A stretch of 64,000 nt of DNA from Aquisalimonas sp. (lineage in GTDB: Bacteria; Pseudomonadota; Gammaproteobacteria; Nitrococcales; Aquisalimonadaceae): assembly GCA_007126095.1 (NCBI GenBank), contig SLBZ01000091.1:1-64000 (forward strand). The letters are read 5' to 3'. Below the pieces are notes generated by a model. That model had not been told where the DNA came from, did no database searches, and worked only from the letters and a program-made list of their open reading frames with translations. This document shows positions 25,051 through 35,979 of the stretch, piece by piece. Position numbers and translations under genes: made by a program. How positions within the stretch are numbered: the first letter of the stretch is position 1; each line of letters opens with the position of its first letter.

Positions 25051-25755
25051 TCAGTCCCGTTGTTCCTGAGGCGTCTGCGAAGCCTGGGCGTGTGCGTGAC
25101 GCTGGAGAATGCTGATGAACTCCTCCATGAACGTCTCGTAGCGACCGCACAGGCGCTCCACCGAGCTGGCGTAGCGGTTGTAGCCGATCACTGCCGGAAT
25201 GGCGGCGAACAGCCCCAGCGCCGTGGCGATCAATGCCTCCGCGATGCCGGGGGCGACCGTTGCCAGCGTGGCCTGTTGTTGGGTGCCCAGGGCGCGGAAG
25301 GAGTTCATGATGCCCCACACGGTACCGAACAGGCCGATGTACGGGCTGGTGGAGCCGACGGTGGCGAGAAAGGGCAGGTGAGACTCCAGCTCGTCCTCCT
25401 CGCGTGAGAGGCTGATGCGCATGGCCCGCTGGGACGCTTCCACCTGGGCCTCCGGAGAGGCGCCCTGCTTGCGCATGCGGGAGAACTCCCGGAAGCCGGC
25501 GCGGAACATCCGCTCCATGCCGCCGTTGGCTTCCTCGGAAGAGCCCACCCGCGCATAGATCTCGGCCAGATTGCCGCCGGACCAGAAGTGGTCCTCGAAC
25601 TCTTCGGCGGTCTCCACGGCGTCGTTGACCACGGCCCGCTTGCGGAACATCAGTGCCCAGGATGCCACCGAGGCCAGTACCAGGATCAGCATCACCGCCT
25701 GAACCAGCAGACTGGCATCCAGTACCAGCTGGAGGATGGACATCTCACCTTGCAT
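25051..25755 (-). CDS. tolQ: Tol-Pal system motor protein TolQ
   Basis: The 234-residue inner-membrane protein has three hydrophobic helices (about 10-35, 135-160 and 170-195) and the MotA/TolQ/ExbB domain, including GLFGTVWGIMNSF and GIAEALIATALGLFAAIPAVI. It surrounds TolR helices and forms the proton channel. The first 11 bases overlap the end of ybgC, so ybgC and tolQ are translationally coupled, as in many gammaproteobacteria. Confidence 0.97.
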   Translation of the reverse strand: MQGEMSILQLVLDASLLVQAVMLILVLASVASWALMFRKRAVVNDAVETAEEFEDHFWSGGNLAEIYARVGSSEEANGGMERMFRAGFREFSRMRKQGASPEAQVEASQRAMRISLSREEDELESHLPFLATVGSTSPYIGLFGTVWGIMNSFRALGTQQQATLATVAPGIAEALIATALGLFAAIPAVIGYNRYASSVERLCGRYETFMEEFISILQRHAHAQASQTPQEQRD

Positions 25756-26161
25756 GCTGCATCTCCGCTCGAATCGTTTTCGGAATGGGTCGTGGCCGGA
25801 AGGCCCGGTCGTCGATGCACGCCACTGTCAGGCCGGCATCGCAGAGTCTTGTGTCCTGGTCTGCCGCCAGGATCTCCTGATGAAACGTCATGCTCGCACC
25901 GCGCGCTTGCCGGACGTCGCAGGTGACGATCAGCTGATCGTTGAACCGCGCCGGCTGATGGAACCGCAGGGACATGTCATGGACCACGAACACCAGGCCG
26001 TGTTCATCACGGAGCTGATCCTGCTCGAAGCCCAGTGCACGAAGCCATTCCGTGCGCGCCCGCTCGAAGAACTTGAGATAGTTGGCGTGGTAGACAACTC
26101 CGCCCGCGTCGGTGTCCTCATAGTAAACCCGTATGGGCCATCGAAATTTGGTCACGTTCAC
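25745..26161 (-). CDS. ybgC: Tol-Pal associated acyl-CoA thioesterase
   Basis: The 138-residue hotdog-fold thioesterase has the active-site segment YYEDTDAGGVVYHANY with the catalytic Asp. It hydrolyses acyl-CoA or acyl-ACP and is tied to phospholipid metabolism and Tol-Pal. I chose the GTG at 26161, with AGG 5 bases upstream; a second GTG two codons later is possible, and longer frames up to 26383 begin in non-conserved sequence. It is the first gene of the ybgC-tol block. Confidence 0.93.
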   Translation of the reverse strand: MNVTKFRWPIRVYYEDTDAGGVVYHANYLKFFERARTEWLRALGFEQDQLRDEHGLVFVVHDMSLRFHQPARFNDQLIVTCDVRQARGASMTFHQEILAADQDTRLCDAGLTVACIDDRAFRPRPIPKTIRAEMQHAR

Positions 26162-26322
26162 ATTTACCTGCAAGGCCGGGGAATCTGGTCGTGAAGCAGC
26201 CGCCCAATTTAATGCCAACCCCACAGAGCGGCAACCTGCACCGGACAGACGCAGTCTCAGAAGTGTGTCGCCTTGAGGCGACGCATTTGGGTGCTTGGCC
26301 CGGCAGAGCGCCGCGTGGAAGG

Positions 26323-26386
26323 GACGGGTCTGTCTCCGGATGGCGACAGACCCGTCAAGGCATGCGGCCCCCTGTGGCCGCATGCC
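26323..26386. terminator. Two tandem hairpins between glrR and ybgC
   Basis: The first, nearest the glrR stop, is GGCATGCGGCC / GGCCGCATGCC with a 6-nt loop. The second is a perfect 12-bp stem GACGGGTCTGTC / GACAGACCCGTC with a 10-nt loop. Neither is followed by T residues on the minus strand. They separate the ruv-glr genes from the ybgC-tol genes and may terminate with Rho, slow polymerase, or protect the glrR 3' end. Confidence 0.6.
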
Positions 26387-26388
26387 GC

Positions 26389-27744
<1,356 letters not shown>

Positions 27745-27760
27745 TCGTTCGCCTCCTCGC

Positions 27761-28333
27761 TCAATCGCGGCCGCGCTCGATAATGCTGCGCTCAATGGCC
27801 TTGAGGGCCTCAAGCTGTTCCTCGAGTGCGGCATTGCGTGATCGCTGTTCATCGAGTTCTGCCTCCAGCTCCGTCATTCTCGAAGACGTGCCAGCCAGTT
27901 GCTCGTGAGCGTCATGCAATACAGATGCCAGGGCGGCGTTTGCCGGGTGAATGTCCGTGCCGTCCCGGCACGCCCGAAGTCCGGCCAGGGCCGCTTCGTC
28001 GAGATCGCCGTTCAGCTCCAGACGGCTTGAAACAAGGGCCAGGCGCACGTGGTCGGGTGTACAGTCGGCGTCGCGAACCCGCCCGTTCAGGCGTTCACGC
28101 TCCGCCTGCAGCATGGTCGCATCCATCTCATTGACCATCAGCGCGTAGTCGATGAGGTCTTCATTGAGTTCTTGTCTGTCCCCGTTGGGCGACACTTCAC
28201 AGTACTCCGCTGTCTTGCACCACTGCTCCGTCATCGACTGACAGCCGCCGAGGAGCAGGGGGATGATGATAATGCCGGCGAAGCGCCACCCGCGCATCTT
28301 GCTTGCGCTGGAATCGGTTGTCCTGGTGTTCAT
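27761..28333 (-). CDS. qseG: QseG-like outer-membrane lipoprotein
   Basis: The 190-residue product has a signal peptide ending in LLGGC (lipidated C31), a cysteine-containing middle (QWCKTAEYC) and a C-terminal coiled coil (about 145-188, TELEAELDEQRSRNAALEEQ). It is placed between glrK and glrR exactly as qseG (yfhG) is in enterobacteria, where the lipoprotein activates the kinase by direct contact. Sequence similarity to E. coli QseG is not obvious by eye, so the name rests on synteny, size and lipobox. The ATG overlaps the glrK stop (ATGA). Confidence 0.8.
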   Translation of the reverse strand: MNTRTTDSSASKMRGWRFAGIIIIPLLLGGCQSMTEQWCKTAEYCEVSPNGDRQELNEDLIDYALMVNEMDATMLQAERERLNGRVRDADCTPDHVRLALVSSRLELNGDLDEAALAGLRACRDGTDIHPANAALASVLHDAHEQLAGTSSRMTELEAELDEQRSRNAALEEQLEALKAIERSIIERGRD

Positions 28334-29775
28334 TGGTTTGTCGACTCTGCATTTAACGGCAGTTCCACCCTGATCCGGGTTCCCGCCTGTCCCGGTGATT
28401 CCAGATTGATCGAGCCGCCGTGGGCTTCCGCATAGTCCTTGGCAATGGATAGGCCCAGGCCGGAGCCCTTGACATATCCTTCGGCTCGGATCCTCCCCTG
28501 GAAGAAGGCGTCGAAGACGGCGTCCTGCTCGTCCGCTTCGATGCCCGGCCCCTCGTCGGCCACCGTCAGCGCGACCCCGTCCCCGTCGCGCTCAAGTCCA
28601 ACGCGGATGTGCCCGCCCGTGGGCGAGAACTTGACCGCGTTGGACAACAGGTTGTCCACGATCGTGCGAATCTTCTCCGCATCCGCACGGATGTGGATGT
28701 CCTGCAGCTTCGTTTCGAGCTGCAGGTCCTTAGAAAGCATGGCAGGTTTGTGGTTTCGGGCCACCTCTTTGATAAGCGGCGCCAGCCGGGTGCGTCTGAT
28801 GTCCATGGCCATGGCGGTATCGCGGGCCGTGCTGAAGTTGAGGAGGTCCTCGATCAGGTGCTGAAGCTGGTGGGTGTTGCTGGCAAGGATCCGGGCGATT
28901 TCTTGCTGCTCGGCGTTGAGCTGGCCCACGGAACTGTCTTCCAGCAGGTCTGCGCCTTCACGGATGGCTGTGAGCGGCGTCTTCAGTTCGTGGGAGACAT
29001 GCCGTAGGAACCGGGTTTTCTGTTCTTCGAGATCCAGAAGCCGCTGCCGCAGCCAGTCCAGGCGTTCGCCGACGAATTGCAGGTCCTGGGGGCCGGCGAC
29101 ACTGATCGGTTGCTGGAAGTCGCCAGACCCCATGCGTCGGATGATACGGTCCAGTTGCCGGATGGGGCGGGCGATGAGGGTCGTGAAGAAGCCTACCGAG
29201 AGAATGGTCAGCGGCCCCAGGGCAACGGCCAGCCAGAACAGCAGCTGCTGTGCGCGCGTGGCAGTCTCCTGCATGGTGCGAACCTCCCGGTCAACCATGC
29301 GGTTGCTGCCGGAGAGTACGTCCTGGCCGAGCTGGGTCAGCCCCATGAACTCACGGGCAAGAGCGATCTGGTCGGTTTCGCCGCCGTCATAACCGGAGAT
29401 CTGCTCGTAGATGCTCTGCTCGGCGTCGATGAGGTCGTCCACGCGTTCGCGGTGCGCATCATCGAGCGGGAGCCTGTGCAGGCGTTGTGCGGTCTCCTGG
29501 AACTCCTCGTGCGCGTCTTCCACATTCTCGAGGAACTCTGGTTCCTCGAGGATCAGGTACTGGCGCCCGCTGCGCTCCATTGTGGTGACCAGGTCGATGA
29601 GCTGCCGGCTGGCGGTGATGGCCTGCACGGCCTGGTAGACCGCGTGCTGACTCTGGTTGGCCAGACGGTCCACGTGCAGCCCGGCGTACCCCAGGGCGAT
29701 GATCAGCGGCAGGCTGACGAAACCGAAGCCATAGAGAATCAGCTTCAGCGTGGATTTGGGCTGATAGAGGCTCAT
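28330..29775 (-). CDS. glrK: Sensor histidine kinase GlrK (QseE)
   Basis: The 481-residue kinase has two membrane helices (about 11-31 and 178-200), a periplasmic sensor between them, a HAMP segment, and the dimerisation domain with phospho-acceptor H262 in HVSHELKTPL. The ATPase domain shows NLLSNAVKFSP, DEGPGI and GSGLGLSIAKDY. It phosphorylates GlrR two genes downstream. It starts 4 bases after the ruvB stop, so it appears added to the ruv operon. The signal in other species is envelope stress or catecholamines; here unknown. Confidence 0.93.
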   Translation of the reverse strand: MSLYQPKSTLKLILYGFGFVSLPLIIALGYAGLHVDRLANQSQHAVYQAVQAITASRQLIDLVTTMERSGRQYLILEEPEFLENVEDAHEEFQETAQRLHRLPLDDAHRERVDDLIDAEQSIYEQISGYDGGETDQIALAREFMGLTQLGQDVLSGSNRMVDREVRTMQETATRAQQLLFWLAVALGPLTILSVGFFTTLIARPIRQLDRIIRRMGSGDFQQPISVAGPQDLQFVGERLDWLRQRLLDLEEQKTRFLRHVSHELKTPLTAIREGADLLEDSSVGQLNAEQQEIARILASNTHQLQHLIEDLLNFSTARDTAMAMDIRRTRLAPLIKEVARNHKPAMLSKDLQLETKLQDIHIRADAEKIRTIVDNLLSNAVKFSPTGGHIRVGLERDGDGVALTVADEGPGIEADEQDAVFDAFFQGRIRAEGYVKGSGLGLSIAKDYAEAHGGSINLESPGQAGTRIRVELPLNAESTNQ

Positions 29776-29779
29776 GGTC

Positions 29780-30832
29780 TCAGGCGTCCACGCCGTCGGA
29801 GAAGAGGTCCCCGGACGGTGCGTCCGTTCGTGGTGGCGGTGCCAGGCCGAAATGGCGGTAAGCCGTGGCAGTCGCCGTGCGACCGCGCGGCGTGCGCATC
29901 ATGAAGCCGCGCTGGATCAGAAACGGTTCCAGGACCTCTTCGATGGTGCCCCGTTCCTCGCCGATGGCCGCCGCCAGGTTATCCACGCCCACTGGGCCGC
30001 CGTCGAACTTCTCGATGATGGTCTGTAGCAGGCGCCGGTCCTGGTCATCGAAACCGGAGTCGTCGACATTGAGCATGCGCAGCGCCTGATCGGCCACATC
30101 CACCGTTACGTGGCCCTGGGCGCGGACTTCGGCGTAATCGCGCACCCGCCGCAGCAGCCGGTTGGCGATCCGCGGCGTACCCCGCGACCGGCGGGCGATC
30201 TCGCGGGCGCCGTCCGGGTCCATCTCCAGGGCCAGCAGGCGGGCCGATCGTGTGACGATACCGGCGAGGTCGTCTTCGCCGTAGTATTCCAGCCGCTGGG
30301 TGATTCCGAAGCGGGCCCGCAGCGGGGCGGTGAGAAGCCCGGCGCGGGTGGTGGCGCCCACCAGAGTGAACGGAGGCAGGTCGAGTTTGATCGAACGCGC
30401 CGTGGGGCCTTCGCCGATCATGATGTCGATCTTGTGATCCTCCATGGCCGGGTACAGGACCTCTTCTACCACCGCGCTGAGACGGTGGATCTCGTCGACG
30501 AACAGCACGTCGTGCGGTTCCAGGTTGGTCAGCAGTGCCGCCAGATCACCCGCTTTCTCGAGCACCGGTCCGGAGGTCTGGCGCAGATTGACGCCCATTT
30601 CATTGGCGACGATGTGGGCGAGCGTGGTCTTGCCCAGGCCGGGCGGGCCGAAGATCAGCAGGTGGTCCAGGGCGTCGCCGCGGCGGCGGGCCGCCTCAAT
30701 GAAGATCTCCAGCTGCTCGCGCACGGTCGGCTGGCCGACGTAGTCCGCTAGCTGCTTCGGCCGGATCGCGCGGTCCAGCGCTTCGTCCTCCGGTGAGGCG
30801 TTGGCGGTGACGACGCGGTCGGATTCGATCAT
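29780..30832 (-). CDS. ruvB: Holliday junction branch migration helicase RuvB
   Basis: The 350-residue AAA+ motor has Walker [10 protein letters not shown] (62-70), Walker B with DEIH, the arginine-finger region GPTARS, and a C-terminal winged helix ([15 protein letters not shown]). With RuvA it drives branch migration of recombination junctions. It is downstream of ruvC and ruvA with a 42-base gap after ruvA. Length and motifs are standard. Confidence 0.98.
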   Translation of the reverse strand: MIESDRVVTANASPEDEALDRAIRPKQLADYVGQPTVREQLEIFIEAARRRGDALDHLLIFGPPGLGKTTLAHIVANEMGVNLRQTSGPVLEKAGDLAALLTNLEPHDVLFVDEIHRLSAVVEEVLYPAMEDHKIDIMIGEGPTARSIKLDLPPFTLVGATTRAGLLTAPLRARFGITQRLEYYGEDDLAGIVTRSARLLALEMDPDGAREIARRSRGTPRIANRLLRRVRDYAEVRAQGHVTVDVADQALRMLNVDDSGFDDQDRRLLQTIIEKFDGGPVGVDNLAAAIGEERGTIEEVLEPFLIQRGFMMRTPRGRTATATAYRHFGLAPPPRTDAPSGDLFSDGVDA

Positions 30833-30874
30833 TGGGCCATCCTGTGCTCGGTGGGGGTTGGTCGCGTAAACCCC

Positions 30875-31477
30875 TTATTTTACTGATTTCTGAAGCGCTC
30901 TGCGTATCAGTTCCTCGCTGGCCACACCCGGCGCATCGACCTTGTCCACCAGCTTGCCGGCTTCCGCCGGTTTGTAGCCCAGGGCGACCAGCGCACTGAC
31001 CGCATCGGAGGCGGCGTCGCCGGCCGCCGCTTGGGGCGCTGCGGCGCCTGGTTGTGTTGGTGTGCCGCCGGTCAGTGTCTTGACCCGGTCCTGCATCTCG
31101 ATGACCAGGCGCTCGGCGGTCTTGCGGCCGACGCCGGGCGTACGGGTCAGGCGACTGACGTCCTGGTCGTGCAGGCACTGGATAAACTCGTCGACGCGCA
31201 TGCCCGACAGCAGCGTGAGGCCGAGCTTCGGCCCGACCCCGCTGACCTTGATCAGTGCCCGGAACAGCTCGCGCTCCCGTCCGCTGGCGAACCCATAGAG
31301 ATTCTGGCCATCCTCGCGCACGGCCAGGTGCGTGTGCAGCGAGACGGTCCCGCCCACCGCCGGCAGGTCGTAGAAGGTGGTCATGGGGGCCTGGATCTCG
31401 TAGCCCACGCCGTGGACGTCCACCAGCAGGTTGGGTGGCTGCTTTTCGGCGAGTATGCCGGTAAGGCGACCGATCAT
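30875..31477 (-). CDS. ruvA: Holliday junction DNA-binding protein RuvA
   Basis: The 200-residue protein has the N-terminal OB fold ([28 protein letters not shown]), two helix-hairpin-helix motifs ([14 protein letters not shown] and [13 protein letters not shown]) and a C-terminal RuvB-contact domain ([14 protein letters not shown]). It binds four-way junctions and loads RuvB. It overlaps ruvC by 4 bases (ATGA). Confidence 0.98.
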   Translation of the reverse strand: MIGRLTGILAEKQPPNLLVDVHGVGYEIQAPMTTFYDLPAVGGTVSLHTHLAVREDGQNLYGFASGRERELFRALIKVSGVGPKLGLTLLSGMRVDEFIQCLHDQDVSRLTRTPGVGRKTAERLVIEMQDRVKTLTGGTPTQPGAAAPQAAAGDAASDAVSALVALGYKPAEAGKLVDKVDAPGVASEELIRRALQKSVK

Positions 31478-31980
31478 GGCCGGCTCTCCTGAGTGTTGTG
31501 GATACGTTGTTGCAGGGGCGTCTGGTGGACATGGCAGAGCGCCACGGCGAGCGCGTCCGATGCGTCCTCGGCCAGCCGGGTGTCGATCCCCAGCAGCTGT
31601 CGCACCATGTGCGCGACCTGCGCCTTGTCGGCGCTGCCCGTGCCTACCAGGGCTTGCTTGACCGCGCGCGGCGTGTATTCGGCCACATCCAGGCCGCTGG
31701 TGGCGCCGGCGCAGATGGCGGCACCGCGGGCATGGCCCAGTTTGAGCGCGGAGCTGACGTTCTTCTGCACAAAGACCTGCTCCACGGCCATGACCGCCGG
31801 CTGATGGCTGAGGATGAGCTGGCCGAGGTCCTCGAAAATGATCCGCAGCCGTTCCGGGAAGGGGGCCTCCAGGGTGCGGATGACGCCGCTGTCGACGTAG
31901 TGGTAGCGGCTGCCGTCGGCATCGACCACGCCAAAGCCGGTCAGGCGGGACCCCGGGTCGATGCCGAGAACCCGTGTCAT
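31474..31980 (-). CDS. ruvC: Crossover junction endodeoxyribonuclease RuvC
   Basis: The 168-residue nuclease has the RNase-H-like start [15 protein letters not shown] with catalytic D8 and the second acidic position in [11 protein letters not shown], and a C-terminal acidic pair in [11 protein letters not shown]. It resolves Holliday junctions produced by RuvAB. It starts 9 bases after yebC and overlaps ruvA by 4 bases. Confidence 0.98.
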   Translation of the reverse strand: MTRVLGIDPGSRLTGFGVVDADGSRYHYVDSGVIRTLEAPFPERLRIIFEDLGQLILSHQPAVMAVEQVFVQKNVSSALKLGHARGAAICAGATSGLDVAEYTPRAVKQALVGTGSADKAQVAHMVRQLLGIDTRLAEDASDALAVALCHVHQTPLQQRIHNTQESRP

Positions 31981-31989
31981 GGGGCCGGC

Positions 31990-32733
31990 CTACGCCTGGG
32001 CGTAGGCATCCTCCTCGATCTCGGCATTGTGGTAAACCCGCTGGACGTCATCCAGGTCCTCCAGCCGCTCCAGCAGCTTGACCATCTTCACGGCGTCATC
32101 GCCGGCGAGGCTGACGGTGGTGGCCGGGCGCATGGTGACCTCGTTATCCGCCGGTTCCAGGCCGCCCTCCACCAGCGCGTCCCGGACCTGGATGTAGTCG
32201 TCCGGTGATGTCAGTACCTCGATGGAACCGTCGTCGTTGGTGATGACGTCCTCGGCGCCGGCTTCCAGCGCCAGCTCCATGACCTGGTCCTCGTTGGTGC
32301 CGGGCTCGAACATGATGACGCCCGCATGGCTGAACAGGAACGCCACGGAGCCGTCGGTACCCATGTTGCCGCCGTGTTTGCTGAACGCATGGCGCACCTC
32401 GGAGACGGTGCGATTGCGGTTATCGGTCATGGCCTCAACCATGACCGCCGCGCCGTTGGGGCCGTAGCCCTCGTAGCGCAGCTCCTCGTAGATGGCGTTG
32501 TCGTCCTGCCCGGCTGCCCGCTTGATGGCGCGCTCGATGTTGTCCTTGGGCATGTTCACGGCGAGCGCCCGGTCCACCGCCAGACGCAGGCGCGGGTTGG
32601 TGTCCGGGTCCGGTTCACCGAGGCGGGCCGCCACGGTGATCTCTCGGATCATCTTGGTGAATATCTTGCCCCGTTTCGCGTCCTCGGCCTTCTTCTTGTG
32701 CTTGATGTTGGCCCACTTGCTGTGACCTGCCAT
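31990..32733 (-). CDS. yebC: YebC/PmpR-family regulatory protein
   Basis: The 247-residue protein begins with the near-invariant [21 protein letters not shown] and continues through [14 protein letters not shown] and a region with [12 protein letters not shown]. The family was first described as DNA-binding regulators; recent work links members to translation of proline-rich stretches. I chose the ATG at MAGHSKW; the upstream in-frame start at 32781 adds unconserved residues. It heads the ruvCAB operon. Confidence 0.96.
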   Translation of the reverse strand: MAGHSKWANIKHKKKAEDAKRGKIFTKMIREITVAARLGEPDPDTNPRLRLAVDRALAVNMPKDNIERAIKRAAGQDDNAIYEELRYEGYGPNGAAVMVEAMTDNRNRTVSEVRHAFSKHGGNMGTDGSVAFLFSHAGVIMFEPGTNEDQVMELALEAGAEDVITNDDGSIEVLTSPDDYIQVRDALVEGGLEPADNEVTMRPATTVSLAGDDAVKMVKLLERLEDLDDVQRVYHNAEIEEDAYAQA

Positions 32734-33074
32734 GCCAAGTCCTCGTGCGTTCGTGCTGCGATGGAAGCGCGCATGCGCCAATGCGCTGAGAGCTTAGCAC
32801 GGTGGCGCAGGGTGGTTCAGGTGGCGTCTCGTGGGCAGGGGGCTGTGTGGGCGCGCGCCGTGACGGGGACTTGTGCGCCGGGTCTTGCATCCGGGCCGGA
32901 GAGGGCATAGTCTTGGATGTGACGTCGGTGTCATGTTGCATGTTTTTCTTCCGCGGAAGTGGGGCGGAAAGTTCGGTGAAACAAGGCGATCGGCGCTACA
33001 GATAACTGAATCAGTGCTCACATTGCGGGGCACGACACAACAATGCTCACCTGGTGACCAGGGAGGAGAAAACC
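32734..33074. other. Divergent gap between yebC and the ABC transporter operon
   Basis: The 341 bases contain no credible gene. They hold a perfect 12-bp palindrome, CTTCCGCGGAAG at 32948-32959, just after a T-rich stretch, and a more AT-rich part near 33000-33055. Promoters for yebC-ruv (leftward) and the transporter (rightward) should be here, but I see no convincing -35/-10 pair. GGGAGGAG lies 6 bases before the ATG of the binding protein. Confidence 0.5.
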
Positions 33075-34286
33075 ATGAAACGTATCCTGACTACTGCGGC
33101 AGTCGCCGCATCGGCGCTCACGGTTGGCCACGCCTCTGCCGATTCCGTGCGCATTGCTCACGTGACCGGGTTTTCCGGCGCCCTGGAGGCCTACGCGGAA
33201 CAGACCGCGCGCGGGATGGAGATGGGGTTCGAGTATGCCACCGACGGCAGCATGGAAGTCGAGGGGCGCGCCATCGACATTATGCGCAAGGATGATCAGG
33301 GGGATCCCTCCCGGGCGCGGGCGCTGGCGGAGGAGGCCTACGCCGAGGACGACGCCCACGTCGTGGTTGGCTCCATCGCCTCCGGGGTTGCTCTGGCCAT
33401 GCTGGACGTGGCCGAGGAGTGGGAGCGGATCATGATCCCCGAGGGTGTGGCTGACGGCATCACCGGCGAGCGCCACAACCGCTATGTGTTCCGGGTTGGT
33501 CGCAACTCCTCCCAGGATGCCGTCTCGAACGCCGTGGCGGTGGGTGGCGACGGCGTCTGCGTCTCCACCATCGCGCAGGACTACGCGTTCGGCCGTGACG
33601 GTGTGTCGGCCTACAAGGAAGCCATGGAATCCGAGGGCGGCGAGATCGTCCACGAGGAGTACCTCCCCACGGACGCCACCGACTTCACCGCCGCGGCGGA
33701 GCGGCTGTTCGAGTCCCTGCGTGACCGGGATGACTGCAACGACAAGTATATCTTCGGCATCTGGGCCGGTCAGACCAACCCGTTCGGCCGCATCCAGGAT
33801 CTCAACCCGGAGCGCTACGGCATTACTATGAGCACCGGAGGCAACATCCTGCCGGCCATGGTCGGTTACTCGGACTTCGAGGGCATGGAAGGGGCCACCT
33901 TCTACTACTACGAACACACCGAGAACGACATGAACCAGTGGCTGGTGGATGAGCACTACGAGCGCCACGATGCGGCTCCTGACTTCTTCACCGCCCAGGG
34001 CTTCTCCCAGGCCATCGCCATCACCGAGGCCCTGCGAGCCACCGGTGGCTCCACCGATACCGAGGACCTGATCGATGCGCTCCGCGGGCTGGAGTTCGAC
34101 ACGCCCAAGGGCGCCATGCGCATCCGGCCCGAGGATCACCAGGCCATGCAGTCCATGTTCCACTTCCAGATCGAGGCGCAGCAGCGCAGTGACTGGTTCA
34201 CCGGTGACGACGAGCAGACCGTCGGTGTGCCGGTGCTGGAGCGCGAGATCCCCATGGACGAACTGGACATCCCGATCCGCAACTGA
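33075..34286 (+). CDS. Branched-chain amino acid-type ABC transporter substrate-binding protein
   Basis: The 403-residue protein has a signal peptide (MKRILTTAAVAASALTVGHASA) and a type I periplasmic binding fold of the LivJ/AmiC group (VRIAHVTGFSG, DDQGDPSRARALAEEA, VVGSIASG). It would capture branched-chain amino acids or related compounds outside the inner membrane and deliver them to the permeases below. It is very acidic, as expected for a periplasmic protein of a halophile. The start has a strong ribosome site. Specificity could also be amides or urea. Confidence 0.92.
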   Translation: MKRILTTAAVAASALTVGHASADSVRIAHVTGFSGALEAYAEQTARGMEMGFEYATDGSMEVEGRAIDIMRKDDQGDPSRARALAEEAYAEDDAHVVVGSIASGVALAMLDVAEEWERIMIPEGVADGITGERHNRYVFRVGRNSSQDAVSNAVAVGGDGVCVSTIAQDYAFGRDGVSAYKEAMESEGGEIVHEEYLPTDATDFTAAAERLFESLRDRDDCNDKYIFGIWAGQTNPFGRIQDLNPERYGITMSTGGNILPAMVGYSDFEGMEGATFYYYEHTENDMNQWLVDEHYERHDAAPDFFTAQGFSQAIAITEALRATGGSTDTEDLIDALRGLEFDTPKGAMRIRPEDHQAMQSMFHFQIEAQQRSDWFTGDDEQTVGVPVLEREIPMDELDIPIRN

Positions 34287-34317
34287 TCGGCGACGTCCGG
34301 CACGGCAATCAAGGAGC

Positions 34318-34378
34318 GCGGCCCGTCTCCCGGGCCGCAGGGAGCACCGCCGGGGCCGCCCCGGCCACCGGCGGTGCT
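34318..34378. other. Paired hairpins between binding-protein and ATPase genes
   Basis: An 8-bp stem (GCGGCCCG / CGGGCCGC) is followed by a larger stem (AGCACCGCCGG / CCGGCGGTGCT) whose 14-base loop is itself GC-rich. No T-run follows. Such structures after the first gene of ABC transporter operons protect the binding-protein message and lower expression downstream. Confidence 0.6.
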
Positions 34379-34411
34379 GCCACCGACTTCGCCTCACGAT
34401 CGAGAAGACTT

Positions 34412-35191
34412 ATGGCATCGGAAAATCCCGTTATCGAAACCCGGGATCTGACCATCCAGTTCGGTGGTCATGTGGCCGTCAACCAGGTCTCCTGCGCGTT
34501 CTATCCGGGCACCCTGACGTCCATCGTCGGGCCCAATGGCGCGGGCAAGACCACCTGGTTCAACCTGATCTCGGGACAGCTCAGACCCACCAGCGGGCAG
34601 GTCCTGCTGCACGGTGAGGACATCTCCCGGCTGCCGGCGCCAACCCGGGCGGACAAGGGGCTGGGGCGTGCCTTTCAGCTCACCAACCTGTTCCCCAACC
34701 TGACGGTGCTGGAGAACACCCGCCTGGCCGTCGCGTCGCGCTACAACATTGGCTACAACTTCTGGAACATGGCCGCCCGTCGCCAGGACATCACCGACAA
34801 GGCCATGCACTACCTCACCCAGGTCAAGCTCGCCCACCGCGCCGACTACGTGGCCAACGGCCTGCCGCACGGTGACCAGCGCAAGCTGGAGGTCGGGCTT
34901 CTGCTCGCGCTGGAGCCGGAAGTGTTCATGTTCGACGAGCCCACCGCGGGCATGAGCGTGGATGAAGTGCCGATCATTCTGGACCTGATCGCAGACATCA
35001 AGGCGCGCGAGGACAAGGTCGTGCTGCTGGTCGAGCACAAGATGGACGTGGTGCGCAGCCTGTCCGACCGTATCGTCGTGCTGCACAACGGTGAACTTGT
35101 CGCCGACGGCGAGCCGGCAGAGGTGATCGCCTCGCCGGTGGTCCAGGAGGCCTATCTCGGTGCCGCGCAGGACGAAACGGAACAGGCGTAA
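34412..35191 (+). CDS. ABC transporter ATP-binding protein, LivG type
   Basis: The 259-residue ATPase has Walker A GPNGAGKTT (40-48), a long LivG-specific insert before the signature, a signature variant LPHGDQRKLEV, and Walker B VFMFDEPTAGM. It powers the importer of the operon from the cytoplasmic side. The next gene encodes the second ATPase, so a heterodimer is expected. Confidence 0.93.
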   Translation: MASENPVIETRDLTIQFGGHVAVNQVSCAFYPGTLTSIVGPNGAGKTTWFNLISGQLRPTSGQVLLHGEDISRLPAPTRADKGLGRAFQLTNLFPNLTVLENTRLAVASRYNIGYNFWNMAARRQDITDKAMHYLTQVKLAHRADYVANGLPHGDQRKLEVGLLLALEPEVFMFDEPTAGMSVDEVPIILDLIADIKAREDKVVLLVEHKMDVVRSLSDRIVVLHNGELVADGEPAEVIASPVVQEAYLGAAQDETEQA

Positions 35192-35240
35192 CGCTCCGGT
35201 GACAGGGGTGTTGCCATCTTGACGGATGAGGGACGCGAAC

Positions 35241-35966
35241 ATGGCTGAGCCATTGATGAAACTGTCCGGTGTCCATGCGGACATCGGACAGTACCACATC
35301 CTCCACGGCGTCGATCTCGAACTGCCGAAGGGGGAGCTGACCGTATTGCTGGGGCGCAATGGTGCCGGCAAGAGTACGACCCTGAGGACCATCATGGGGC
35401 TGACCGACGTGCCGCGCGGGCGCGTCGAGTTCAAGGGCGAGGACATCACCGAATGGGCAACGCCGCGCATCGCCCGCAGCGGGATCGCCTTTGTGCCCGA
35501 GGACATGGGCATCTTCCAGCTGCTGTCGGTGCGCGAGAACCTGGAGTTGGCCGCCGCCAGCGGCCCCATCGACAAGCAGCGCCTGGAGTGGGTCTTCGGG
35601 CTGTTTCCGGCGCTGAAGAAATTCTGGCAGACCGATGCCGGCAATCTCTCGGGCGGGCAGAAGCAGATGCTCGCCATTGCCCGCGCAATCATCGAGCCGC
35701 GGGATCTGCTGCTGGTGGACGAGCCCACGAAGGGGCTGGCGCCCTCGATCATCAACGACCTGCGCGACGCCTTTCGCGAGCTCAAGGATCAGGAGGCGAC
35801 CATCCTGCTCGTGGAACAGAACTTCAATTTCGCCCGTGCGCTGGGCCAGACCGTGGCGGTCATGGACGACGGCCGAGTCGTGCATGCCGGCAGCATGGCG
35901 GCTCTGGCCGAAGACGAGGCCCTGCAGCAGGAGCTGCTGGGGCTGAGTCTGGGCGCGCACCAGTAG
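35241..35966 (+). CDS. ABC transporter ATP-binding protein, LivF type
   Basis: The 241-residue ATPase has Walker A GRNGAGKST (38-46), signature LSGGQKQMLAIARA and Walker B LLLVDEPTKGLAP, as in LivF. I chose the ATG with GAGGG 8 bases upstream; an ATG five codons earlier has no ribosome site. It follows the LivG-type gene and precedes the permeases. Confidence 0.93.
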   Translation: MAEPLMKLSGVHADIGQYHILHGVDLELPKGELTVLLGRNGAGKSTTLRTIMGLTDVPRGRVEFKGEDITEWATPRIARSGIAFVPEDMGIFQLLSVRENLELAAASGPIDKQRLEWVFGLFPALKKFWQTDAGNLSGGQKQMLAIARAIIEPRDLLLVDEPTKGLAPSIINDLRDAFRELKDQEATILLVEQNFNFARALGQTVAVMDDGRVVHAGSMAALAEDEALQQELLGLSLGAHQ

Positions 35967-35979
35967 GGGGAGTGGACCA

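Noticed and set aside
23844..25318. Long frames with Pro/Ala or Gly/Arg-rich repeats around tolA-tolR
   Set aside because: Out-of-frame readings of the repetitive tolA spacer running on into tolR and tolQ.
33018..34397. 459-codon open frame antisense to the binding-protein gene
   Set aside because: Shadow of a strongly biased coding sequence; no motif or ribosome site.
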